Shown: positions 14,060 through 20,171 of the stretch, piece by piece
How the letters are laid out: each line of letters opens with the position of its first letter
How positions within the stretch are numbered: position 1 is the stretch's first letter
Source of the DNA: SIG452 sp045541975
GTDB taxonomy: Bacteria; Bacillota; Clostridia; UMGS1840
Length of the DNA stretch: 20,171 nucleotides
Assembly (NCBI GenBank): GCA_045541975.1
Contig: JAZQKB010000010.1
Span: 1 to 20,171, forward strand
Direction of reading: 5' to 3'
Notes under the pieces: generated by a model
What the model was told of the DNA's origin: nothing
The model's input: the letters and a program-made list of their open reading frames with translations, nothing else
The model's database searches: none
Translations under genes and position numbers: made by a program

Positions 14060-14281
14060 ATGCAGAAAATTACCAAAGATATGATTATTACAGATGTATT
14101 AAAAGTAGATACCGAATTAGCACCCTTCTTTTTCGCAATCGGTATGCATTGCTTAGGATGCCCTTCCGCAGCAGGTGAAACCGTTGAAGAAGCTTGCATG
14201 GTGCATAACACTGATTGTGATGCTCTGATTGAAAAAATGAATAATTTCTTGGAAATCAAAGCGAACAGCCAGAACAAATAA
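14060..14281 (+). CDS. DUF1858 small redox-disulfide protein
   Basis: This 73-residue protein opens with ITKDMIITDVLKVDTELAPF and contains GMHCLGCPSAAGETVEEA. The CLGC pair (Cys31, Cys34) is the conserved centre of DUF1858, called the hybrid-cluster-protein-associated redox disulfide domain. Two more cysteines (46, 53) follow. The fold is small and helical and presumed cytoplasmic. Homologues occur in anaerobes and are thought to take part in redox or metal-related chemistry, but no reaction is established. AAGGAG lies 9 bases before the ATG, downstream of a strong promoter, which predicts good expression. No hybrid-cluster protein gene is in the window. Confidence 0.88.
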   Translation: MQKITKDMIITDVLKVDTELAPFFFAIGMHCLGCPSAAGETVEEACMVHNTDCDALIEKMNNFLEIKANSQNK

Positions 14282-14314
14282 GCTTCTGTAAAATCAAAGA
14301 AAAAGTGAAAAAAT

Positions 14315-14344
14315 TGCCTAACGAAGATGCTTCGTTAGGCATTT
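14315..14344 (+). terminator. Strong hairpin with short T-run after the DUF1858 gene
   Basis: GCCTAACGAA (14316-14325) pairs perfectly with TTCGTTAGGC (14331-14340) around a 5-base loop. Only three T residues follow the closing base. Termination may be partial, which would let transcription continue into the next genes, for which I see no separate promoter. Confidence 0.6.
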
Positions 14345-14403
14345 CAACTGAAAAGGCACAGAAAAAAGAAAGGGCTTTTTTCCAAAAAACGGAGAAAGCA
14401 ACG

Positions 14404-14418
14404 GTGAATAGGTTATGA
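14404..14418 (+). other. Possible four-codon upstream mini-ORF coupled to the next gene
   Basis: GGAG at 14391-14394 is correctly spaced (9 bases) for a GTG at 14404 that reads four codons and stops at 14416-14418. The stop overlaps the ATG at 14415 as ATGA. The real gene's ATG has no properly spaced ribosome binding site of its own, so ribosomes ending the mini-ORF may restart there. This is a reading of short sequence and could be chance. Confidence 0.35.
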
Positions 14419-14687
14419 GCGAACCTTTGTTATACAAGGGCAAAATGATTGCCAGAAAAGATAATATTATTTACTACGGAAACCCCGAAGATAACTATGT
14501 GATTATGATGAATATTACCGAATCCAATCCCGTTGGTGGATACGACATCACCTCTAAAGTGACCGTATCGTTACAGACCAATACCGGCGGTAAGGAAAAA
14601 ATCATCAAAAAAGTGGAACGTGAAGGAATGTTCAAAGCGTTGGACATTGCGGAATACTGGCTGGCAGAAGCATTGGAAGAAGAATAA
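14415..14687 (+). CDS. Unrecognised 90-residue protein upstream of tagO
   Basis: I do not recognise this protein. It is acidic-to-neutral and soluble, with no cysteines, signal peptide or membrane segment. Alternating strands (MIARKDNIIYYG, YVIMMNIT, KVTVSLQT) suggest a small beta sheet, closed by a C-terminal helix containing ALDIAEYWLAEALEE. Codon use and base composition match its neighbours, supporting a real gene. The frame is closed by a TAG six bases before the ATG, so 14415 is the first start. No proper ribosome binding site precedes it except one serving a possible mini-ORF. It lies 50 bases before tagO with no promoter visible between, so co-expression with envelope genes is likely. 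Confidence 0.7.
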   Translation: MSEPLLYKGKMIARKDNIIYYGNPEDNYVIMMNITESNPVGGYDITSKVTVSLQTNTGGKEKIIKKVEREGMFKALDIAEYWLAEALEEE

Positions 14688-14737
14688 GTTGAATAAAAAA
14701 CTGTCTTCTCGGTTTTAAATTGGAGTGAAAGAATTAT

Positions 14738-15856
14738 ATGGATAACGGAATTTTTATGCTATTTACTCTGGCGGTTGCTTTCCTGTTTTCCTTTGCAGCG
14801 GTTCCGCTGGTGCGTGTTCTCGCATTTAAAATCAAAGCGGTGGACGTTCCCAGAGATAACCGTCGTATGCACACCAAACCCATTCCCCGAATGGGCGGTC
14901 TTGCCATTTATCTTGGTTTTTTGGTGGCATATATGTGCTTTGTTGGCACCGTGGAAAAAGAGACTCTTGGCATTTTAATCGGTGCAACCATTCTGGTGGT
15001 ACTTGGCATTTTAGATGACAGAAAACCCATTCGTGCCATTGTGAAATTAGCAGTGCAGATTATTGCAGCACTGATTCCGGTGATGATGGGACTTCGGATT
15101 GAGTTTATTTCCAAAATCAATTTGTTTTCCAATCAAACCAACTATGTGCTGGGTGTTTTGGCAATTCCTGTTACTGTCATCTGGATTGTTGGGTTAACCA
15201 ATGCGTTAAACTTAATTGACGGTCTGGACGGTTTAGCAGGCGGTATTACCACCATTTCGGCATTTTCTTTGATGCTGGTTTCCTTTGTATTCGGGCGGAT
15301 TGAATGTGCGGTTGCAATGGCAGCTATTGCGGGTGCAACCTTAGGCTTTTTGCCTTATAACCTCAATCCTGCCAGAATCTTTATGGGAGATACCGGTGCT
15401 CTGTTTTTAGGATATATGCTGGCAACGCTGTCGGTAGACGGCTTCTTTAAAAGCTACGCTGCCGTGACCTTTATCATTCCGTTGGTGGTAATGGGGCTTC
15501 CTTTGTTTGACACCAGCTTTGCCATTTTCCGCCGTATTTTAAAAAGAGAACCCATCATGAAGCCGGATAGAAGCCATTTGCATCACCGTTTAATTGATGC
15601 AGGTTTTTCCCAGCGTCAGGCTGTTGGGATTTTGTGTATTGTCAGCGGTTTGCTTTCCTTAACAGCCGTTGTGATGATTACTGCAGGAATCGAACGTGCG
15701 CTTTTCATGATTGCAGTATCGTTAGTGTATCTGTTTGGATTCATCTTCTATGCAAAAAACAGAAATTATGAGAAAAAGTTTTTAAAGGAACTGTCTATGG
15801 AAGAAGGAGCACCTGCTCCGATTGAAGAAACCAGAGACGGTAATTCCGAAAAGTAA
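14738..15856 (+). CDS. tagO: Undecaprenyl-phosphate GlcNAc-1-phosphate transferase (TagO/WecA family)
   Basis: TagO transfers GlcNAc-1-phosphate from UDP-GlcNAc to undecaprenyl phosphate at the inner face of the membrane, the first step of wall teichoic acid and related polymers. The 372-residue protein has about 11 membrane helices. Family motifs are all present: RRMHTKPIPRMGG (42-54), Asp93-Asp94 in GILDDRK, NALNLIDGLDGLAGG (155-169), IFMGDTGALFLG (214-225) and the HLHHRL loop (280-285). HLHHR and MGDTG place it in the WecA/TagO branch rather than MraY. A GGAG-like site precedes the ATG. mnaA follows 13 bases later, giving a pathway pair. Confidence 0.93.
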   Translation: MDNGIFMLFTLAVAFLFSFAAVPLVRVLAFKIKAVDVPRDNRRMHTKPIPRMGGLAIYLGFLVAYMCFVGTVEKETLGILIGATILVVLGILDDRKPIRAIVKLAVQIIAALIPVMMGLRIEFISKINLFSNQTNYVLGVLAIPVTVIWIVGLTNALNLIDGLDGLAGGITTISAFSLMLVSFVFGRIECAVAMAAIAGATLGFLPYNLNPARIFMGDTGALFLGYMLATLSVDGFFKSYAAVTFIIPLVVMGLPLFDTSFAIFRRILKREPIMKPDRSHLHHRLIDAGFSQRQAVGILCIVSGLLSLTAVVMITAGIERALFMIAVSLVYLFGFIFYAKNRNYEKKFLKELSMEEGAPAPIEETRDGNSEK

Positions 15857-15869
15857 AGAAGGTAATTTT

Positions 15870-17024
15870 ATGGACAAGCTCAAAGTTATGACGGTGTTTG
15901 GAACCCGTCCGGAAGCAATCAAAATGGCTCCTTTGGTAAAAGAACTGGAGCAAAGAGAAGAAATTCAGTCCATCGTGGCAGTTACCGCTCAGCATCGGCA
16001 GATGCTGGACCAAGTGCTTCAAATTTTTGACATCAAGCCCGATTATGACCTGGATATTATGAAAGAGCGTCAGACCTTGGTGGATATCACCTCCAACGTG
16101 TTAAAAGGTCTGTATGAAGTAATTGGCGAAGCCAAACCAGATATCGTTTTGGTTCACGGAGACACCACCACTACCTTTGCAGGTGCTTTAGCGGCATTCT
16201 ATCAGCAAACTGCGGTGGGGCATATTGAAGCAGGCCTTCGTACTTACGATAAATATTCACCTTTCCCGGAAGAAATGAACCGTGTGCTGACCGGTTCTTT
16301 ATGTGAACTTCATTTTTCACCCACAGTGCAGAATCGTGAAAATCTGTTAAAAGAAGGTAAGGATGCATCTAAGATTTTCATCACCGGTAATACCGTAATT
16401 GATGCATTAAAAACCACCGTCAGAAAAGACTATGAATTTGCTGACGAAACCTTAAAAAACCTCGATTTTTCTAAAAAAATCATTGTTGTGACTGCTCATA
16501 GAAGAGAAAACTTAGGCGAACCTCTGCAAAATATCTGCCGTGCGATCAAACGTCTGGCAGAAGAATTTAAAGATGAGGTGCAGGTGGTATATCCGGTGCA
16601 TTTAAATCCCGCAGTCAGAGAAGTTGCTTTCTCAGTGCTGGGAGAACTGGATAACGTGCATTTGATTGATCCCGTAGATGTTTGCGAACTTCATAACTTA
16701 ATGGACCGTGCTTACATGATTATGACGGACTCCGGCGGATTGCAGGAAGAAGCACCTTCTCTTGGAAAACCTGTACTGGTGCTTCGTAACGAAACCGAAC
16801 GTCCGGAAGCGGTGGCAGCAGGTACCGTTAAAATTGCAGGTGTTCACGAGGAAGACATTTATGCAATGGGGAAAACACTGCTGACTGATTCCAACGAGTA
16901 CGATAAAATGGCACATGCCGTAAATCCGTACGGTGATGGATTAGCTTCCAAACGAAGCGTGGATGCGATTTTATATCACTTTGGCAGAATGACCCAACGC
17001 CCCGAAGATTTGGTTACCAAATAA
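15870..17024 (+). CDS. mnaA: UDP-N-acetylglucosamine 2-epimerase, non-hydrolysing
   Basis: The enzyme interconverts UDP-GlcNAc and UDP-ManNAc. The 384-residue protein shows the two-domain GT-B fold: GTRPEAIKMAPLV (11-23), HGDTTTT (97-103, catalytic Asp99), VGHIEAGLRT (117-126, Glu120), FPEEMNR (132-138), TAHRREN (208-214, His210) and TDSGGLQEEAPSLGKPVL. These match WecB/MnaA catalytic positions, and its length is typical. The frame is open to an ATG at 15822 inside tagO. I use 15870 because GAAGGT precedes it and the conserved N-terminus starts there. With TagO it could supply both sugars of the teichoic acid linkage unit. No TagA-like ManNAc transferase is in the window. Confidence 0.94.
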   Translation: MDKLKVMTVFGTRPEAIKMAPLVKELEQREEIQSIVAVTAQHRQMLDQVLQIFDIKPDYDLDIMKERQTLVDITSNVLKGLYEVIGEAKPDIVLVHGDTTTTFAGALAAFYQQTAVGHIEAGLRTYDKYSPFPEEMNRVLTGSLCELHFSPTVQNRENLLKEGKDASKIFITGNTVIDALKTTVRKDYEFADETLKNLDFSKKIIVVTAHRRENLGEPLQNICRAIKRLAEEFKDEVQVVYPVHLNPAVREVAFSVLGELDNVHLIDPVDVCELHNLMDRAYMIMTDSGGLQEEAPSLGKPVLVLRNETERPEAVAAGTVKIAGVHEEDIYAMGKTLLTDSNEYDKMAHAVNPYGDGLASKRSVDAILYHFGRMTQRPEDLVTK

Positions 17025-17035
17025 ATGTGATCTAA

Positions 17036-17074
17036 AAAGAAAAGCGATTGCAAATTTTTGCAATCGCTTTTTTT
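17036..17074. terminator. Bidirectional intrinsic terminator between mnaA and relQ
   Basis: AAAGCGATTGCAAA (17041-17054) and TTTGCAATCGCTTT (17057-17070) form a long perfect stem with a small loop. T-runs on both strands serve the convergent mnaA and relQ transcripts. Confidence 0.93.
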
Positions 17075-17079
17075 AATGA

Positions 17080-17772
17080 TTATTCTTCTGTGGGATTCAT
17101 CTTTTGCAGCCGTTCGTTAATATCCTGCATCCGAAGGTCTGTTTTTGCAATAATATCGGCGCAGTCTTTTAATTCGGCAATCAACTCGTCAGCCTGGGGC
17201 ATATCTTTTTTATATTTCATGCCGTGTTCCAGACTTGCCCAAAAGTCCATGGCGATGGTGCGAAACTGCACTTCCACCTTCACAGGTTGTTTTCTGTCTG
17301 CAAAGAAGACGGGAATTTCCACAATCATATGATAACTGCGGTAGCCGTTTGGTTTAGGATTTTTAATGTAGTCCTTAATTTCCAACACGGTCACATCATC
17401 CTGGCGGGTAAACATTTCCGCCACCTTATAAATATCGTCCACAAAGGAACAGATGACCCGAACCCCTGCCACATCATTTAGATTTTCAATCACGGAGGAA
17501 ACTGATTTTTCCAAGTTTCTTCGCTGAATTTTTTCCAAAATACTCTGCGGTTTTTTCACTCTGGATTTAATCATTTCAATGGGGTTTCTGTTATTGCGAA
17601 ACGATAAATCATCGTTTAAAATTTCAAATTTGGTGCGGATTTCCCGAATAGCACATTGGTACATCATCAGCATGTGAGAAAACTTCTGCGCATTCTGAAA
17701 GATTTCATCCAGTTGCTCAAAGGAGGGGGACGCATCCTGCCCCAAAAAATACTTTTGTAATTCGTTTTCCAT
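17080..17772 (-). CDS. relQ: Small alarmone (p)ppGpp synthetase, RelQ/SasB type
   Basis: This 230-residue protein contains only a RelA/SpoT synthetase domain, with no hydrolase or regulatory domain. Motifs are LNDVAGVRVICSF (98-110), NPKPNGYRSYH (138-148) for the G-loop, and VEVQFRTIAMDFWASLEH (166-183), where Glu167 and the VQFRT element bind metal and substrate. Flanking helices suit the tetrameric RelQ group. It transfers pyrophosphate from ATP to GDP or GTP. The start follows the upstream ABC gene's stop by only 4 bases with a weak GGAT-type site, so translation is probably coupled to the exporter. Assignment as RelQ rather than RelP rests on size and motifs. Confidence 0.88.
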   Translation of the reverse strand: MENELQKYFLGQDASPSFEQLDEIFQNAQKFSHMLMMYQCAIREIRTKFEILNDDLSFRNNRNPIEMIKSRVKKPQSILEKIQRRNLEKSVSSVIENLNDVAGVRVICSFVDDIYKVAEMFTRQDDVTVLEIKDYIKNPKPNGYRSYHMIVEIPVFFADRKQPVKVEVQFRTIAMDFWASLEHGMKYKKDMPQADELIAELKDCADIIAKTDLRMQDINERLQKMNPTEE

Positions 17773-17776
17773 TTCT

Positions 17777-19714
17777 TTAATCCAATTCTATCGAGCCGGT
17801 ATAAAGCTGATAGTATTTTCCTTTTTCTTCTAATAACTTTTCGTGACTGCCCCGTTCAATAATTCTGCCGTGATCTAATACCATAATCACATCAGAATTT
17901 TGAATGGTGGAAAGACGGTGCGCAATGACAAACACGGTTCTGCCATGCATTAAGCTGTCCATTCCCTTTTGCACGATAGATTCGGTACGGGTATCAATGG
18001 AGGAAGTTGCTTCATCCAAAATCATAACCGGCGGATCCAAAACCGCAGCTCTTGCAATGGCAATTAACTGACGCTGCCCCTGAGAGAGACTTTCTCCGTT
18101 GTTGGTTAAGGGAGTGTCATAACCCAAAGGTAAGCGGGAGATAAAGCCGTGAGCATTGGCAAGCTTTGCTGCTGCAACAATTTCTTCATCGGTGGCGTCG
18201 GGTTTGCCGTAGCGGATATTTTCTTTGACGGTGCCGGTAAAAAGATTGGTATCCTGAAGTACCATTCCCAAGGAACGGCGCAGGTCATTTTTCTTAATTT
18301 TATTGATGTTGATGCCGTCGTAACGGACTTTCCCGTCGGCTAAATCGTAGAACCGATTGATTAAGTTGGTAATGGTGGTTTTTCCCGCACCTGTTGCACC
18401 AACAAAGGCGATTTTCTGTCCGGGATTTGCATATAAAGATACATTATGAAGCACAATTTTTTCTTCGGTGTAGCCAAAGTCCACATCGTCAAACACCACT
18501 TCGCCTTTTAATTCGGTGTAGGTGATGGTGCCGTCGGAATGAGGATGCTTCCACGCCCACAAACCGGTACGGTTGTCTGCTTCGGTTAATACGCCATTTT
18601 CGTATTTGGCATTTACTAAGGTAACATAGCCCTGATCTTCTTCTACCTGTTCGTCAAGCAGTTCAAAAATACGTTTTGCACCGGCAAGTGCCATTACCAC
18701 CATATTAATCTGCTGGGAAATCTGGGAGATAGGCATATTGAAGCTTTTGGAGAGCTGCAGGAAGGTTGCAATATTTCCTAAAGTAAGACCGCCAACACCT
18801 AAAATTGCCATACCGCCACCCAAAATTGCTAACAGGGCATATTGCAGGTGACCTAAGTTATTGTTAATCGGTCCTAAAATGTTGGCAAATTTGTTTGCGT
18901 TGGTTGCATTTTCGCAAAGCTCGTCATTTCTTTGGTCAAATTCTTCTTTGGTTTTATCTTCATGGCAGAATACTTTGATTACCTTCTGCCCGTGAATCAT
19001 TTCTTCCACATAACCGTTCACATTCCCTAGTGCCTGCTGCTGTTTCCCAAAATATTTTCCGCTGCTTTTGGTAACTGCGCCGGTTACTTTTAAAATCAGC
19101 GCCACAAATACCAAGGTAAACAACGTCAGATAGAAGCTGGTGATTAACATAGCGCATACCACCGAAACAATGGTCACAAAGGACGAAAACATTTGCGGTA
19201 AGCTCTGAGAAATCATCTGGCGGAGTGTGTCGGTATCGTTGGTGTAGTAACTCATCACATCCCCGTGAGGGTGGGTATCAAAATATTTGATAGGAAGCTT
19301 CTGCATGTGGGAGAACATTTCATTTCGGATATCACGAAGCACTCCCTGAGAAACCTTTGCCATAATACGGTTATAAATTAAGGTGGAGAAAATGCCTACC
19401 AGATAAATTACCACCATCACGCCGATTGCCTGAATCAGTCCTGTAAATACGGGATTTTCCATCTGGGTTAACGGGACAATATAATCGTCAATTAATACTC
19501 CCAAAAACATAGCGCTGGACACATTGGCAATTGTGCTTAAAATAATTAAAACAATTACCAAAAAGAAGTAAAACTTGTAATCTTTAAAGATATACGAAAG
19601 AAGACGTTTAATGGTTTTCTTATCCGGCTTTTTCTGCGGTGCAAACCGATTCGGATCGAATTTGGGAGGTACTCTGGTTTGGTTGTTTTGGCTATTTTGA
19701 TTATTTTGTGCCAT
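17777..19714 (-). CDS. ABC exporter subunit with canonical ATPase motifs (half-transporter)
   Basis: This 645-residue half-transporter has a Gln/Asn-rich N-terminus, six membrane helices (about 45-340), then an ATPase domain (about 400-640). ATPase motifs are FVGATGAGKTT (Walker A), VLQDTNLF (Q-loop), SLSQGQRQL (signature), VMILDEATSSID (Walker B with catalytic Glu) and FVIAHRLSTI (H-loop). The signature reads LSQGQ rather than LSGGQ, as often seen in the partner of a degenerate subunit. The start at 19714 is chosen because AAAGGAGG lies 8 bases upstream; a longer frame to 19753 lacks this. It overlaps the upstream ABC gene by 14 bases. It resembles multidrug and lipid exporters; substrate is unknown. 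Confidence 0.93.
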   Translation of the reverse strand: MAQNNQNSQNNQTRVPPKFDPNRFAPQKKPDKKTIKRLLSYIFKDYKFYFFLVIVLIILSTIANVSSAMFLGVLIDDYIVPLTQMENPVFTGLIQAIGVMVVIYLVGIFSTLIYNRIMAKVSQGVLRDIRNEMFSHMQKLPIKYFDTHPHGDVMSYYTNDTDTLRQMISQSLPQMFSSFVTIVSVVCAMLITSFYLTLFTLVFVALILKVTGAVTKSSGKYFGKQQQALGNVNGYVEEMIHGQKVIKVFCHEDKTKEEFDQRNDELCENATNANKFANILGPINNNLGHLQYALLAILGGGMAILGVGGLTLGNIATFLQLSKSFNMPISQISQQINMVVMALAGAKRIFELLDEQVEEDQGYVTLVNAKYENGVLTEADNRTGLWAWKHPHSDGTITYTELKGEVVFDDVDFGYTEEKIVLHNVSLYANPGQKIAFVGATGAGKTTITNLINRFYDLADGKVRYDGININKIKKNDLRRSLGMVLQDTNLFTGTVKENIRYGKPDATDEEIVAAAKLANAHGFISRLPLGYDTPLTNNGESLSQGQRQLIAIARAAVLDPPVMILDEATSSIDTRTESIVQKGMDSLMHGRTVFVIAHRLSTIQNSDVIMVLDHGRIIERGSHEKLLEEKGKYYQLYTGSIELD

Positions 19715-20171
19715 CAGAAATTCCTCCTTTCGTTTGGGATTCATACACGTCACGGTAAATTTCGTTGGAGGTTAACAGCTCTTCGTGAGTGCCGATGCCT
19801 GCAATTTTTCCGTCATCCATTACGATGATTTTGTCTGCTTCCATAATGGAGGAAACTCGCTGTGCAATAATAATTTTGGTGGTATGGGGAATTTCTTCCA
19901 AAAATGCTTTTCTGATTAATGCATCGGTGTGAGTGTCCACCGCACTGGTGGAGTCGTCCAAAATTAAAATTTTCGGTTTTTTGAGTAATGCTCTGGCAAT
20001 ACACAAACGCTGTTTCTGTCCGCCGGACACATTGGCGCCACCCTGCTCGATATAGGTGTCATAACCGTCGGGAAATTCACGGATAAATCCGTCTGCTTGA
20101 GCAAGCTGACAGGCGTGAATCATTTCTTCATCTGTGGCAGATTCGTTACCCCAACGCAGGTTTTCCTTAAT
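19701..20171 (-). CDS. ABC exporter subunit with degenerate ATPase motifs, C-terminal fragment
   Basis: The frame runs off the right edge; about 156 C-terminal residues of the ATPase domain are visible, starting IKENLRWGNE. The signature NVSGGQKQR is intact, but Walker B reads ILILDDSTSAVD with Asp in place of the catalytic Glu. The H-loop reads IIIAQRVSSI with Gln in place of His. These changes mark the ATPase-impaired half of a heterodimeric exporter (TM287 or BmrC type). The adjoining gene supplies the canonical motifs and the altered LSQGQ signature. The end of this gene carries the AAAGGAGG site for its partner, with 14 bases of overlap. The membrane part lies outside the window. Confidence 0.92.
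   Translation of the reverse strand: MKENLRWGNESATDEEMIHACQLAQADGFIREFPDGYDTYIEQGGANVSGGQKQRLCIARALLKKPKILILDDSTSAVDTHTDALIRKAFLEEIPHTTKIIIAQRVSSIMEADKIIVMDDGKIAGIGTHEELLTSNEIYRDVYESQTKGGISDGTK

Noticed and set aside
14361..14382. GAAAAAAG/CTTTTTTC inverted repeat upstream of the 90-residue protein
   Set aside because: The stem is nearly all A-T pairs and could arise by chance in A-rich DNA; no T-run follows the stem as a terminator would need.

Overview
The window looks like chromosomal DNA from an endospore-forming, low-GC member of the Clostridia (Bacillota). The pointers are spore-specific genes (a SipL-like SPOCS/LysM protein, yabP, yabQ), AAGGAG-type ribosome binding sites, sigma-A promoters of Bacillota type, a TagO/MnaA cell-envelope pair and a RelQ-type alarmone synthetase. 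The species cannot be named from the sequence. Nothing resembles a phage, plasmid, transposon, CRISPR array, tRNA or rRNA, and no stretch above 300 bases lacks a gene.

Layout. (1) 1-352: the 3' end of rplQ, then rpmE and a terminator. (2) 358-2726: a small XRE repressor divergent from a zinc-ribbon membrane protein, with two 15-bp operator-like palindromes between them. A zinc-ribbon PrsW-type intramembrane protease follows under its own promoter. (3) 2736-4241, minus strand: a SipL-like spore-coat morphogenetic gene with a possible sigma-E promoter. (4) 4380-11916: a purine operon, purE-purM-purN-IMP cyclohydrolase (PurO type)-AICAR transformylase-purD, extended by a SAM-dependent methyltransferase and an amidohydrolase. 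(5) 11927-13915, minus strand: YkvI-like membrane protein, yabP, yabQ, divIC. (6) 14004-17072: a DUF1858 protein, an unrecognised 90-residue protein, tagO and mnaA. (7) 17080-20171, minus strand: two subunits of a heterodimeric ABC exporter (the first cut by the window edge) and a RelQ-type (p)ppGpp synthetase.

How they work together. The purine genes cover GAR synthesis and formylation, AIR synthesis, AIR carboxylation and the last two steps to IMP. The final two steps use separate proteins instead of the usual fused PurH. purF, purS/Q/L, purC, purB and purK are not in the window. The minus-strand spore genes belong to mother-cell coat and cortex assembly, with the division gene divIC attached. 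TagO and MnaA supply lipid-linked GlcNAc-1-P and UDP-ManNAc for an envelope polymer.

Most of the window is ordinary housekeeping and sporulation DNA. The parts most worth a second look are the XRE/zinc-ribbon/PrsW segment with its twin operators, the split PurH function, the two unassigned enzymes ending the purine operon, the YkvI-like gene leading the yabPQ-divIC cluster, and the alarmone synthetase coupled to an asymmetric ABC exporter. I did not find convincing evidence for a wholly new multi-gene system.
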